The notes: generated from the letters alone by a model not told the origin. DNA of 64,000 nt from Carnegiea gigantea (GCA_029747015.1 JAKOGI010000139.1:886001-950000); one strand, 5' to 3'. Shown: positions 13,201-25,200, numbered from the stretch's first letter. Numbers and translations are program-made.

Positions 13201-14069
13201 TTAACAATGAAAGTGTACACAATGAATCGAAAAAATCATGTAATAACACTCAACGCAAAGAGCAAATTGATATATCGGCCCAAGCAGCAAGCATTAAAAA
13301 CACGAAGTAGTCACATCACATAGAATAATTAAAATAGATAACAAGAAATCTCAAATAAGGAAAAGACTACCACATACACCATACGATTAGCTAATGAATA
13401 TGACCAAAGATTGCAATGCTCAATCCAAAGATCAAAACCAATAGCAAGTGATATTTCAATCAGATTTACAACAGAAGATCATATGATATTTACACGCAAA
13501 ATCCTATAGTCAGAATCACAACCAAAGTCAAAAGTATAAGTAAAAAATAAATTAAAAAAAAAAAAGAGAACAACGATAACAGAGAGGGAGACAGACCTGA
13601 CACCAGCATCACCGACGATACCAATGGCCATACCAGCAGACAATCCAGCAAGACCACAAGCGAGCCCAGAAGAGAGATGAGCATACCCATCAAAGAGATA
13701 ATAAGATTTAGCCTTAGGGTTAATCCCAGTACTGATAATCACAGCAATAATCAGCCCATAAATACCCAAAACACCAGCCATAACCACCGGAACAATCGAT
13801 TTCATCACCAACTCCGGCCTCATCACACCCATCGATGCAACTCCCACGCCACTCTTTGCGGTCCCATACGCAGCTCCCATACCTGCCCAATTCAAATCAA
13901 TTCAAAAACAACCCCAAATTCAAACCCTAACCCTAGATCTCAAAATTCGAATCGAAAACCAAAATTGAGAAAGGGAATTGTGATACATACAGGAGAAAAC
14001 GAGGGCAGCGGCGGCGCCGAGGAAGCCGAAGAAAGGAGCAGTTTCATCGCCATTGAAAGTTGAAGACAT
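7208..14069 (-). CDS. VHA-c: V-type H+-ATPase 16 kDa proteolipid subunit c
   Basis: Three minus-strand exons: 13991-14069, 13597-13882 and 7208-7340. Phases match (79 + 286 + 133 nt) and give exactly 165 residues, the usual family length. It forms the membrane c-ring of V0, which carries protons across tonoplast and endomembranes. Seen: start [20 protein letters not shown]; two tandem hairpin repeats, four hydrophobic helices; and in helix 4 the essential carboxylate, Glu142, within [17 protein letters not shown]. The end is [10 protein letters not shown], where many plant copies end in AE. Intron 2 is 6.26 kb and holds an antisense LTR retrotransposon (7657-10657) and a MITE-like repeat (about 12117-12580). 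It lies upstream of, and in the same orientation as, the CGI-58-like gene. Identity is essentially certain; which paralogue it is cannot be told. Confidence 0.98.
7657..8019 (+). repeat. 5' LTR of copy 1
   Basis: Same length as the 3' LTR and, by eye, about nine bases in ten identical, so not a recent insertion. It contains a TATA-like motif and ends with two imperfect copies of a segment containing AATTGCTCnTnGAGCnTCCT. Confidence 0.88.
7858..7865 (+). promoter_or_regulatory. TATA-like box in the 5' LTR of copy 1
   Basis: TATATAAA, with the same motif in the 3' LTR near 10495. It is the natural candidate for the U3 promoter; activity is inferred. Confidence 0.5.
9149..9922 (+). pseudogene. 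RRM-containing ORF of the LTR element (PTB-like RRM), one in-frame stop
   Basis: The first open part (9149-9448, 100 codons) reads as an RNA-recognition motif. ALFVINY (residues 10-16) sits at the RNP2 position, then [20 protein letters not shown], an RNP1-like [10 protein letters not shown], and [18 protein letters not shown]. The combination ITxxVLHQVFSxYGxVEKIVxFQ with LQGRxIYxGCCxLD is the signature of RRM2-type domains of plant polypyrimidine-tract-binding (PTB) proteins. A TGA at 9449-9451 interrupts; the same frame stays open to 9922, giving an acidic tail (for example [19 protein letters not shown]) that I do not recognise. Copy 2 has TGG at the stop site, so the stop is a private mutation. 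Role is unknown: binding the element's own RNA is conceivable but is inference. Alternative: a chance passenger fragment of a host PTB gene. Confidence 0.72.
9967..10290 (+). CDS. 3' internal ORF of the LTR element, function unknown
   Basis: About 107 codons beginning [20 protein letters not shown], with [20 protein letters not shown] in the middle and ending near the 3' LTR. A diverged counterpart exists in copy 2 (about 22617-22805), so the segment belongs to the family rather than to the insertion site. I recognise no domain. The ORF may be only the tail of the frame starting at 9149, displaced by indels. Confidence 0.35.
   Translation: MGQAKKFEMGQAVNMHVDAAFIIPNHAFMDNALHSMSRLESKHVDLFIPNELLVGKKLHQLIALLLFLEKLKTLQFFYLRSEVKLFLYSDSFFLPLYKNRGRVFSNQ
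10295..10657 (+). repeat. 3' LTR of copy 1
   Basis: Direct repeat of 7657-8019, starting TGATGCAGGATAAAGA and ending CCTACATCA. Confidence 0.88.
10663..12116. other. Remainder of VHA-c intron 2, no feature seen
   Basis: AT-rich intronic sequence with several homopolymer runs (poly-C near 10880, poly-G near 11210). At about 11630-11770 a phrase containing TCATAGGAGCTAA with ACCACAGATG nearby recurs imperfectly, suggesting a local duplication. No gene is supported. Confidence 0.6.
12117..12580. mobile_element. MITE-like element with GAGGCGCA-type ends, in VHA-c intron 2
   Basis: The left end TTAGTTTTAAAAAGCGCGAG and the right end GCGGGCTTTTTTAAACTAA are imperfect inverted repeats. Both ends are rich in AGGCGCAC-type motifs, while the centre is AT-rich. 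No coding capacity. Elements of this look are common in eudicot introns; the superfamily is not certain, so edges are approximate. Confidence 0.55.
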
Positions 14070-14326
14070 TTTCGCAGAGAAACCTGGATGGATTCGATCT
14101 GAGAGATTCTTCGACAATGGCGATCGATTGAATGATTGTTTTGTTTATCTGCGACGAGCAGACTGCAAAAAGGATGATGGGGAAATTCAATAATATCGGG
14201 GAGGCGTAGTGGATGTGGCTAGCAACGACTCTTATCGACCAGATTTTTTATTTTTTTAATTTTGTGGCTTTTTTATTTTTTATTTTGATGGGCGATCCAG
14301 ACCAAAATTAAGGCAATTAGTGCTTA

Positions 14327-14709
14327 GAGCAAAGCCAATGATGCGTCAATTTTTTGAATCACAAGTGAAGGTTATCACTATCACATCAATTCTCTTTTTT
14401 ATTTTTTATCTCATAATTCTTACTCTTTTTAATGCAAGGCTCATTACTTCGACTTATCAAATAAAATAATACTTGTGGATCCACCCTATAATATACAACT
14501 CTATTTTTAGAATTAAAAAATAAAAATTAATTAAAAATATTTTAAAAAATAAACAAGTAGAAAATATTCCTTATGAGTCTGCTCACGACTGTGAGGCTCC
14601 CGTGAGCCGTGAGGCATGAGGCATGAGGTGCTCGCTGCAGGTGACCGAGCGCCTCACTCACTTTCTCTCTCCTCCCATTTGCCTCACGATCCAGCCAGCG
14701 GAGATGCTC
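14327..14709. mobile_element. Harbinger/Tourist-like MITE, copy A
   Basis: Begins GAGCAAAGCC and ends GGAGATGCTC, with TTA on both sides (14324-14326 and 14710-14712), the target duplication usual for PIF/Harbinger elements. The middle contains a tract with AACTCTATTTTTAGAATTAA, shared with copy B. It lies about 260 bases upstream of the VHA-c start codon, hence possibly in its promoter. Confidence 0.65.
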
Positions 14710-14712
14710 TTA

Positions 14713-15086
14713 GAGCATTCCTAGCGGTGAGCCATTTTTTTGGCTCATCATTGGGGGCCTACATCTGCCACATCAGTTTTTGATCCAACTTTTTGGTTCA
14801 CAATTATCCCTCTTTTCAATAAAAGGCTCACCACTTTGGTTCACCAAATAAAATAATACCCATGAACCCACTCCACAACACACAACTTTATTTTTAGAAT
14901 TAAAAAAATTAATTAAAAATACTAAAAAAATGAAAAAGTGGATGAAAACACATACCTCGGGTTGGCTCAGGGTTGCGAGCGTCCACACGAGGCAGGAGGC
15001 AAGAGGTTGACGTTGGAGCAGCTCCCCTCCCTCACCCCTTTCTCTCTCCTCTGTTTTGGCTCGCGAGGCAGCCATTGCATTTGCTC
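14713..15086. mobile_element. Harbinger/Tourist-like MITE, copy B
   Basis: Begins GAGCATTCCTAGCGGTGAGC and ends GCATTTGCTC, followed by TTA (15087-15089). It abuts copy A and shares its TTA. The interior is homologous to copy A (AAAATAATAC, then AACTTTATTTTTAGAATTAA). Confidence 0.65.
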
Positions 15087-15089
15087 TTA

Positions 15090-17336
15090 GCAATTGGCCG
15101 TCGCTGATAAATTTTTGGTCTCCTGAGTGTTTTACTTGAGACTAACTACTACACTTGTCAATTTGGACGGGTGAGTTAAATACGGATTCAGTGTATTTGG
15201 GTTCGGGTATAATACGAGTCGGATGTATTTTGAGTTCGGGTAAAATACGAACAAGTGTACTTTGGTTTTACGGGTTTCAGATCAATCCAATGAGTTTAGA
15301 GCGTCTTTTTCTGTGAGTTATTTTTCTTTTTCAAAATCAAAAATTCTGCATATTTATTACTCAAAATTATCAGTATTTAATGAACAGGCATAATAATTAT
15401 AATTTCTCCAAAGAATATTAAAAATATTCAAACTTTTTATTCTAATATATGAACATCTTGCATGGGCGGGCAAACAATCAAGCCCCATTTGATTTTGAGT
15501 AGATCGACTTGTACATTGAAAGAAAGTTAATAGCTGGTCGTCCATTTATAGGGTTACCCGTCTAGAGCATTTTAATGGATTGTAGCAGTTTGACAGTTAA
15601 TAACCTATTTAATAATTTAACATTTTAATTAACTAACCTACCAAGGTGCAATCAGGTAAAACCTTATTAATGGGCCGACTTCAATATAAAGACGGTTAGC
15701 CGTTTTCCTACCACTAACATCATAATTCGAGAATAGCTAGAACGAAAATCAAATAAAATTGAATAAGACAAGGACAAGATATTTTCTTGCAGTTATAACA
15801 TCAAAAATTTAAATTATTACAACTAAGTATATAATGGTATGACTTGCGCATCTTTAATGTTTGTCTGCTTTTAAATTAACTTTTTTAAAAAGATTAGATA
15901 GTTATTGCATGTAATTGTATGCCCATCTTTAACGTTTTTTAATTTAAAAATTATGTATGATATTATTTTCAGATTCCTTCACAAAAAAAGTTATACAATG
16001 TCTTTTTAAACTATTCGATAAAAATAACTAATCAATATTATTAAGAGGGATAAATTAGAGAAAAATAAAAAAACTAAGGGTATAATGTTCGAATCAAGCG
16101 GTCGGGTTCGGGTCGGATTTGACCTGCTAATTTACGGATTTTTCGGATTCGGGTCAAAAAAATTGTGTTCAAAACTCAAAATTTTGGACAGGTTCGGATC
16201 GAGTTTTCGGATCGAATTAATTTTTACCAAGTCTACTACCTATAATAAAATTTTGGCCACTGATGGGCCAATTATATTCATTTAGGCCTCATTTTTAAGT
16301 GGTGTAGTATTATGATCAATTATAATTGGTTTCCAGGTGTAGGTTAGAATAGATAGTAACGTCTGTCAAAGTATACCGTGTCTGTATCAGCCGTTATGTC
16401 CTCAAAAAAAAAAAAACAAAAACAAAAAATTGAAAAGAACTATGTTACATGGTCTTGTGCTCTTGCTTATTATATACTCATCGACCATTCGCATTTAGTT
16501 GGCATTTTACATTGGACGAATTCTCAAGTTCTATGGGATATCTTTACTTAAGTAAACCTTTTTTTAAATTTATCTATGTATATAGTCTAATGATAATATG
16601 TGTGAATATCGTTCTCATAACTATTAGTTTATATGACATGAAATGGTTTCATTCACTCTAAAATATTATCCACAATCAACCATCTGTGTCCAAGAAGATA
16701 GTCTCCTTTTCTTTTCAAAGAAAGTTCCAAAATCAAAGTTTTATTTTTTTTACTAGTATTATTAAAATTAAAAGTCTCTACAAATTAAGATAAAAATATA
16801 CAGGACTGTGTAAAAATATATGAAAGTTTGATGGGATTTATTTATCAACTTGGTGTGCATTTACAGGCTGCAACCATTTATTTCTAGCATAAAACTTTTG
16901 CACAAAATTTGCGTGACATGTGTTTCATTAAACTAAAAAGTTTAATGCATAATTTTATCTTAAAAAGGGATAAGACAGGAAAAGAAATAATATGGCACTA
17001 TAAATAAAAATCAAACAAGCAATTCTATCATTAATACAAATAATGTTACCATTAGTGGCAAAAAATATTATCGATCCTCAACCAGTAAATGGAGTGTAAG
17101 GTCACACAGCTATAGAGGATCAATGTCCCCTTATAGTTGTGGAGTTATTTTAGGTGGTAATAGAATTAGCACCAATAATGAAATAACTACGACCAATGGT
17201 TAATAAAACATGACTCTTAATTATTAAATAGAATGAATCTGACATTCCGCTTGCCAACCATATCACAAACCTGAAAACTCTACAAAAGCAACACCCACAC
17301 CACAAAAGGGTTGCAAACAAATAATACAATGCAACC
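15090..17336. other. AT-rich intergenic DNA
   Basis: No gene seen. Two patches rich in TTCGGGT/GGATCG motifs (about 15160-15290 and 16085-16230) resemble dispersed plant repeats, but I could not define element ends. Confidence 0.6.
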
Positions 17337-17535
17337 AATGTGATGTTTGGTTGAACGCAATGTAATGATAATGTAATAAAATCAACTTTGTAATGCAATC
17401 ATGATTACTCCGTTTATAGTAATCATAATTACTAGCTGTTATATAACAACACCCTCATACAACCGAACAAGGTAATGAAACACAATTACAAACTTGTTTA
17501 TATTACAAAATAGATCATATTTAACCAAACATTAC
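17337..17535. mobile_element. Possible small MITE
   Basis: About 200 bases bounded by TGATGTTTGGTT on the left and its near inverse AACCAAACATTACA on the right, with an AT-rich interior and no ORF. No convincing target duplication, so class and edges are tentative. Confidence 0.35.
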
Positions 17536-17559
17536 ATAAAGAGGACCAAAGTCCCTTGT

Positions 17560-19298
17560 AAACCCGCTATCATCGAAAAAGCATATTTGCAAAATACCTC
17601 CTAGCTTCACCATTGTGGAAGTGCTTGCAAAGATACAACTACTTACATCTCGATCTGTCCAAACTCGGCGAAAATAGGCCAGCGCTAAGAGGAGTTGTCG
17701 TTTTCTAACTTCACCAAAAAATAGGAAAAAAAAAACATGAAAATGCTTCGGAGTTGGGATTCAAATTTTGCTATCTGGGGCAAATTGCAGGCTTCCCATT
17801 GACAAATCGAATATAAACAACTCGACCATAACGACTCAGTAATTTAATGCACTACACTAGAGTGAAATCCAAGAGTAATTTTTCGGCGTATCAACTATGT
17901 CGAAAACGTTTACAGCGAGATCAAACAAGTCTTTGGCCCCAAAAGAACTTTCAACTCTAGGAGAGCACATAAAGATTTGATCCATTTCCAAATCACTTGC
18001 TTCAAGCTGATTATCCAACCAACCTGTGCATGGAAGATAATTCGCATTAAACACATCGTTACTCAATTTATGACGTCGAACATTCCAACTGTAATGATTT
18101 GCACTTACCCATGTACGCAAGTGTAGCCGATAGTCAGCTCATGGAGGTTGAAGGCTTGGCTGATCCAATTTGTTTGAAATGCAAAGAACACAGCTGCAGA
18201 TTCCCTTTGTGAAACATGATTTCAATCACGACTTATTAATGAAAGATGTGGAAAGCAAACCAACAGTAAAGAAGCAAGGGAATGAAAACTTCAATTTGCA
18301 ATTAGCTGAAAATACTGAGCAGAAATGACTTACCTCAATTATCTGAAAACCTGCAAAATGAATACATCTTTGAACCTGCAACAAACAAATTCATACCAAG
18401 CATATCATGGTCTAAATCTCTCAGTTCTTCGTCAATTTTGAGCGTCAGTGGCAAGCATTTCGTTCCAAGAAGCTATAAATTCAGGTCACAAGTCCAATAG
18501 TGTCAAGAACCAAAATCAAAAGCTCGGGATGCACAGCAAACTCTTGGGCTTGAACTAGAGTCATTACCTGCAAGCTCTCAGGCTTGAACTAGAGTCGTTA
18601 TCTGTACAGCCATACCACGTGCATTGTCAACTGAAAACAACTGCACATTTGGAGAGACAAGGAGAAAGGAGGGAAAAAAAGAGAAATATGAAAATGTCCA
18701 ATAAAGCAGGGGCAAGAGGAGAGTGTCATTTGCAGAAGCCAGCATAAATTCTCTACTCTGAGCTCCAACAAGAAGAATGGACAATATCCAATGAAATTTG
18801 AGGGGAGGGGAAATGATTGTGTATTCTATTTGAAGCGATCCTAATCTGTACAATGTAAGAGCAAGGAAATTGAGGTTTTATCTGCGAAAAAACCCACTGA
18901 GGAAAACTCAGGGTGCCCTTTATCCACCCTGATTTGGTACAATCTTCTTTTAAGAGAAAAGCAATGTACTCAACATTCCATGTTGTCTCAAATGAATCGA
19001 TGCCTTCGGCAGTTGCAAGAGTTTGATTTGCACCTCTGCAGCATAGGGGCACTGAAAAGCTCAAATGGTGCCACTTCAAATTTGCTGCAGTGAATTTCAC
19101 TAAGGCCAAGGAAGCTTCCCAGGTCCACCCAAATTTGTCAGAATTTTTCATCCTGTCTTCCTTTACATGAGCAAGGTGTTATGAGCGACTCCTCCAGGGC
19201 ATTTTCGAAGGGATGTGCCCAAACCAAGGTCTCCAAGGCCCCAAGCCAGAATTAGATGCTCGGTGCTGTGTTTACTTCATTCTGTGTATTTCAGACCA
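17560..19298 (-). other. 3' flank of the LDL3 gene, possibly spliced 3' UTR
   Basis: The stretch just downstream of the LDL3 stop has no recognisable protein. On the minus strand it shows splice-like signals: an acceptor-like TTGTTGCAG and a donor-like GAGGTAAGTC bracket about 18345-18380, and a donor-like ATGGGTAAGT is near 18108. This could be a spliced 3' UTR, a non-coding transcript or chance. Confidence 0.3.
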
Positions 19299-22200
19299 TT
19301 AAGGTTTGACAACTGGCCTCATGGACATGTGTCTCTCAATCAGCTTGTCGACAAATGCACGAATCTGTAATTTATTGAGGGAAAAGATTTAGCAGGAGCG
19401 GCATAGACGAGGCTAGTTAATGCTAAACATAACAAGGGTATTCCCATCAGGAAAGATGGAAAGATGCTGCTTTCAGCCTGGGAAAAATGCACCAAGATAA
19501 CAGTCTAGTCTCTTTACAAGAATTCAAACAAAAAAGTTCAAGAAAGGAATTCAAAAGAATCCTGAATCCCTTCAAAAAGAAGTCATTCAACAGATGACTG
19601 ACGTCCAAATGCCAGCTGGCAATAGTGATATGCATACATAGATTGGGATCAACTGAAAGCATAGCTTGAAATGAACAGTAACATATTACAGCCATCACAT
19701 CATGTGCAGACAGCCTAGATTAGAACATGGAATTAAAACCATTCAGGTTAGCAATAAAAGGATAGGCTAGCTTGCAGCTTGAGAATACGCAGCTTAGGGC
19801 TTCAAGCCTTAAATGGCCAGTTCATCACAGGCGTGCCTGCAATGAACAAATACTTCATATATTACGCTCCATTCAACATGCTTACACCCCATCATTTCAA
19901 CTTTTGAGCATACGCTCCCCAACCCCCCCCCCCCAAAAAAAAACCAAAACAGTTCAGTTGCCATGACCCTAAAACCAACAAAGCAATAGCCGCAATCTTC
20001 TCTTTCCTACATGTTCTACAACTTTATTTTCAATATTGGGTCGACTGTTGACGACACCTTTTTCTCTATAGAAGACCGAAATGAACAGCCAATAGGACGG
20101 GTATCCATCCAACTGCCAACAAGATCAGCAAGGTGATTATGGATGGGCACATGGAGGAAAAGATGAAGATCAGATGAGAAGTCGCAAGAGAGAGATCAGA
20201 GACAGATTGCGAAGAACAAGAAAAAAGAGAATCAGGAAAGGAGGGGAAAAGCAGAAGGCACAGCTAGTGTCACTGCTTGTTCGCGACATTGCTTAGCAAG
20301 AGGTGTGGTAGCATGTTTTTTTTTGGGGGGGAGGGGGGTGAGCACTCAAGGAGGAAGGCATTGGTGGTAAGGGGGGAGTGCACAAGCAAAGTCACTGGTG
20401 GCTGGGGAAGCAGTGGACAGGCCAGCAAGGGGAGAGGAAAAAGGCTATGGAAGGGAGGGGTTGTAACAGGGAAGAAGACCAGGGAACTAACTTTTACCAT
20501 GACCAAATTCCCTGGTCAACTCATTAACAAAGTAAAAACACATGAGTATCTGTCCTTACTCATTAGATCTTAAATGTTATCTTAACCACACTCTAGCTAT
20601 TAATTATCCTGAGTTTTCATATTAGAGAATGCATCGAGAGTCCTTGATGCAGGATAAGAATAAAGGTGAATTAAGAAGATATGGGTATATCTTAATATTG
20701 GCACATGTGAAGTATTTTCATAAGTTATCATCTTCGTGGGTTATCTTTTAGAAATATTACATTTTCATTTATCCTTTTAGGTAGTGAAATAATATCTCTT
20801 AGATTAAGTATCTATTTGTTTCCATAATATTTTAGGTTTCTTCTCTATTTAAACTCTTTTGTTATGTATCAGTGAAACAGACATGAATGAATTGAAATAT
20901 TGAGTACTTCAAAGTCTTTTATGAATTTTCTTAGTATGGGAATTGCTCTTAGAGCGTCCTACATCAATTGTTTCCTTTGTAGGAATTGCTCTTAGAGTGT
21001 CCTACATCAATTTGGTATAAGAGCTTGCCATCTTTGCCGCTTCCCTTTGATTTTTCCTTTCCCCTTTTTCCCTACTTACATTCAAAAAAAAGGGAAAAAC
21101 CCTCAAGCCCAAAAACCATACCCGCGCCTACAAGCTTCAATTTCGCCACCCAGTAGTGGCCGGCCACCGACACCGGCCACCACCCGTTGACCAGCCCATC
21201 TGGTCGACCACCAGCACAAACCCACCGGCCCTAGCCACCCGCCGAAACCCTAAGTCCAAAACCGAAACCCTAGCCGCGAAACACCGTACTATAGGCTATA
21301 GCTTACACCACCCATCGCCCACCACCTACCCTCAGCCGGCACCTTCGGTCGACCACCAGTGGTGCACTGCACCACTGCCACCGGCTGCCTCTCGGCGGAA
21401 CCTTGAAAGCCCCAAATCCAGCCCTAATTTGCGACTTGCCCACTTTTTCGAACCCTAGCCCTCCAATTCGCCCTCAATCCATCCAAGACTTCCACAATTG
21501 ACCTAGCCCATCAATTTCCTACTAAATTTCGGTTAAAACCCCCCAAAAAAATGTGGTAATTTGCATCAAATCTTGCTTCAATCATGTGGCCCTAACCGCA
21601 AGCTGCAAACCCTAATCGCGAAGCGCTCTTGCTTGCAATTAATGGCATCGGTGCCTTCGGCCAGTGATTGAGAGGCCCGACACCCAAGATATCCTCGTTA
21701 TCCCGCCACCACCGCCCCTCTTACTGGAATTCATCCACGGTGGCTCAAGCTAGTGTCTGTGGTTGCTATTTGCTACTACAGTTGTTAGAAGGCTTATATT
21801 GTTGGAGTCGCAACCATGGTTTGGTGTGAAAAACATCATCGAGCTTTGTTTGTAATCATTCATGATAAAGCACTTCCAGTTACGACAAATATTTTGTACC
21901 AAGTTTTCTCTCCTTATGGAATATGGAGATGCAGAAAAGATTGCCAAATTTCAGAGAAGAGGTGATTTTTATGCTCGAGTGAATTCTACTCTCACAAGGA
22001 TGCTGTCCATGCTTTTTGCAAACTTCAAGGTCGTCAGATTTACGATGGATGTTGTGAGTTTGATCTTTACTTTGCTAATGAGGTCATTTGTGGTTGTAAA
22101 CCCTATATTCATCAGTATATGTGGGATTATGAACTTCCTAGAGCTTCTTTGATTCCTTCGAAGCTTCTCATTGAAGATTGTAGGGTTTCATCTCTAAGAT

Positions 22201-25200
22201 CTTCCAGGAAATAACCGACTCTTCTTATTTGCATGAGACAAATCATAATAGTTATGATGCATATGATAGGAGAAGTACCATTGAAGACAAGAAAGATGAG
22301 AATATGAAAGTAGATGTCCAAGTCATAGAGTATCATCAACTTCCAAACATGAAGTCAAATGATGTTAACAACAACCTCCTTGATATAACAATGTTGGGGA
22401 CAGCCAGTCTATGAATCAAGAAGTAAGAAGTGCAAGTTGGGGACAACGAATCATATGCAAATGAAGTACACAATGAGGGAATGTTCATTCTAGATAGCAA
22501 TGTCTAGAGAATGAAGAGTCAACGATAATAGCAACCAAATGAAGAGGATGTCCAACCACTAGTACAAGGGAATGAAGAGTCAACGATTATAGCAACCAAA
22601 TCTGCCATTATCCCTCATGAACATTCATTGGACATTCTTCGAGATGGGCCAAGCAGTTAATATATATGCTGAATTTCTAATCCCTGATCATGTTTTCATG
22701 GACAATACTCTACATCCAATGTCAAGACTTGAAAGCGAGCATGTTGATTCATTTATCCCTAGTGAACTGCTAGTTGGTAAGAAGCTACATCGGCAAATCC
22801 GCTGATTGCATTGCGACTTCTCTTGGAGAAGTTGAAAGCCCTGCAGTTTTTCCATGTGTAGAGTGACGTGAAGTTGTTTCTTTACTTAGATTTCTTCTTT
22901 CTACCTCTGTACAAAACTCGAGGACGAGTTTTTTCCAACCATGGGAGAATGATGCAGGATAAAGATAAAGGAGAATTAAGAAGCCATGGCTATATCATAA
23001 TATTGGCATATGTGAAGTATTTTTCCAATTTATTATCTTCGTAGGTTATCTTTTAGGAATATTATCTTTTCGTTTATCCTTTTATGTAGTGAATGATATC
23101 TCTTAGGTTAGGTATCTATTTGTTTCCATAATGGTTTAGGTTTCTTCTCTATTAAACTCTTTTGTTATATATTAGTGAGACAAACTTGAATGAATTGAAA
23201 TATTGAGTACTTAAAAGTTCTTGTGTGAATTTTCTCGGTGTGAAAATTGCTTTTAAAGCATCCCACATCAATTGTTTACTTTGTAGGACTTGCTCTTACG
23301 CACCCTACATCAGTCCTTTTTTCATAGGAATCCTCCTCTCAGCATAAGGTTGGGATGTCTCGGCATGCCATACCAAACCGAAAGGGGGGGGGGACACCAT
23401 GACTTCTGCCTAGCTTAGCCTACACATAACCTTCCCCCTACAACTGAATTACAAAGTGGTAGCTTTGGTCTTCAAGCCATTGACTTACTACTGACGCAAA
23501 ACCCAAAACCAAAAAAAAGGGTAAGAAGAAGAGGAGGAGGAGGAGGAGGAGGAGAGATTGCCAACTAAAAATTTGCTGGGAATTGGCCTTTTAGCTGCTT
23601 GGAAAGTGGGAATTAGTATTTTTCGACTTTGTTCTTCCACATGCCAATGTACACAAAACTCCATCCCAAGCGGGGACAGATATGTGGATGATTTTTGTTC
23701 CCGTTCCCACCCCACTCCCTGTTTCTTTTTTTCCAAAAAAATATATATATTTTTTATGTCATGAATGTAGACTGTCAAGGGTATTGTGGGTGTTGTACAA
23801 CTTATAAACCCTAAGCATAAATGCAAGCAAACACCCAACAGCCCCCCTCCCCCATTTCTCTCTCTTCCCAAATGCCTTGAGTCCAGAAGCTAGAAACCCA
23901 TCTGGCCATATTTGAAGACAACTCTCCATGCTTCCGTCCCCCATGATTCCTTGTTCACATTCTGCCCCCCCCCCCCGGGATAATTCCATGTCAATGCCTC
24001 CGCTCCCGTTTTCTCCATAATTGTATGCCCTAGCATCTGGCCAAGTTACCATCCAGTTCTCCTCGGAATCCAAGACGACTCTGACGCACCAGACACCAAC
24101 TCCATCGCCACCACCAGAAGCTTCACCTCCCTCCCCCCCCTCTCTCACAAGCAGCGACATCGCCAATTTCTCTCGTCCACCATTGTTCCCGCTTCACCAT
24201 CTCCAATTTTGCTTTGCCCAATCCAGGTAATCTGGGTTTAATTCTCAAATTTTTTAGAGTTAAACACAGTAGTATATTTTGCCATTAGATGCATGAGAAA
24301 AGAAAAGAAAATTTTAAGAATTTTGGGCATGTATAATGTGATTTGGGTTTTGAAATTGATCCACCTGTGGGTTTGTTTGAACAAAATTGCACAGGGCAGG
24401 GGAGTCGGGGACCCATCAAGGATCCATCAGGGCTGAGGATAGGGAGGGATTCCCCTCCTCCGAAGTGTGGACGGGGGGGCAGCGGAGACAGGGAGCCTCT
24501 CGCCCGGCCCCAATCTGCACCGATGCCATCCCTATTTAAACCAACATGCAACTGAAAACCAATTTCATGGACTCAACTTTTTTGGGATACGTTTGCCACC
24601 TGGTACATAGTAGCATTTATGCAACCCATAACACTGAAATATGGTAGGGAACCAACCCAAAAACGTAAAGCAAAAGGCAACTATTCAGCAATGCACTAAC
24701 ATAATAGCTAATGATACTGACACAAAGAGGAAGCCAGATCCCACCTTGTTTTTACGTTTGAAGTCAAGAAACTCAGCAACGGCCATTGCTTTCTCTGCAT
24801 CAGTTGTCTGCTCCATGACCTAGCAAGGCAATCAAAAAGTTACTCCATGTACCGAAAGCCAATTTATAGACATGTAGGTGCTACACAAACAGAAACATCA
24901 AGGAATTAGTTCACGCTTCAAAAGGGGTGAGGGGAGATTTCCTGTGATTGCAGACCAAAATGAAGCTAACCTTAGTTGCACTTTTCTTCATTATAGACTT
25001 GTATCCATCTCTATCAATCTTCCTTGCTTTATATAAAGGCATTAGCAATGAGGCAACATAGTCCACAACACCTTGCTTAATGTGTTCTGCTCCTCTGCGT
25101 TGATTAACGGTCAATTCTTTGTTCACTGTTACCTGTGAAATGGAAGTCTCATGCACTAACCCCTCATGCTTTCGAGATCTTGACATCGTACTGGAATCCT

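Larger units (their letters stand above)
20645..23312 (+). mobile_element. Non-autonomous LTR retrotransposon, copy 2 of the RRM-carrying family
   Basis: LTRs are 20645-21009 and 22950-23312, flanked by a perfect 5 bp target duplication GTCCT (20640-20644 and 23313-23317). The primer site TGGTATAAGAGC (21013-21024) differs by one base from the standard iMet site. The polypurine end is GGGAGAA just before the 3' LTR. The interior parallels copy 1: CCACC-rich leader, RRM-like frame from 21816, then a 3' segment ending AGGACGAGTTTTTTCCAACC. No retroviral-type enzymes. It sits in the last intron of LDL3, antisense to it. Confidence 0.9.

Noticed and set aside
13677..14063. Plus-strand frame over VHA-c exons 1-2
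   Set aside because: Shadow of the conserved subunit c coding sequence on the other strand.
18578..19151. Two overlapping minus-strand frames downstream of LDL3
   Set aside because: No recognisable domain and no conserved start; treated as 3' flank.
24285..24555. Frames on both strands in a GC-rich patch of the LDL3 intron
   Set aside because: Open on both strands because of composition; no family recognised.
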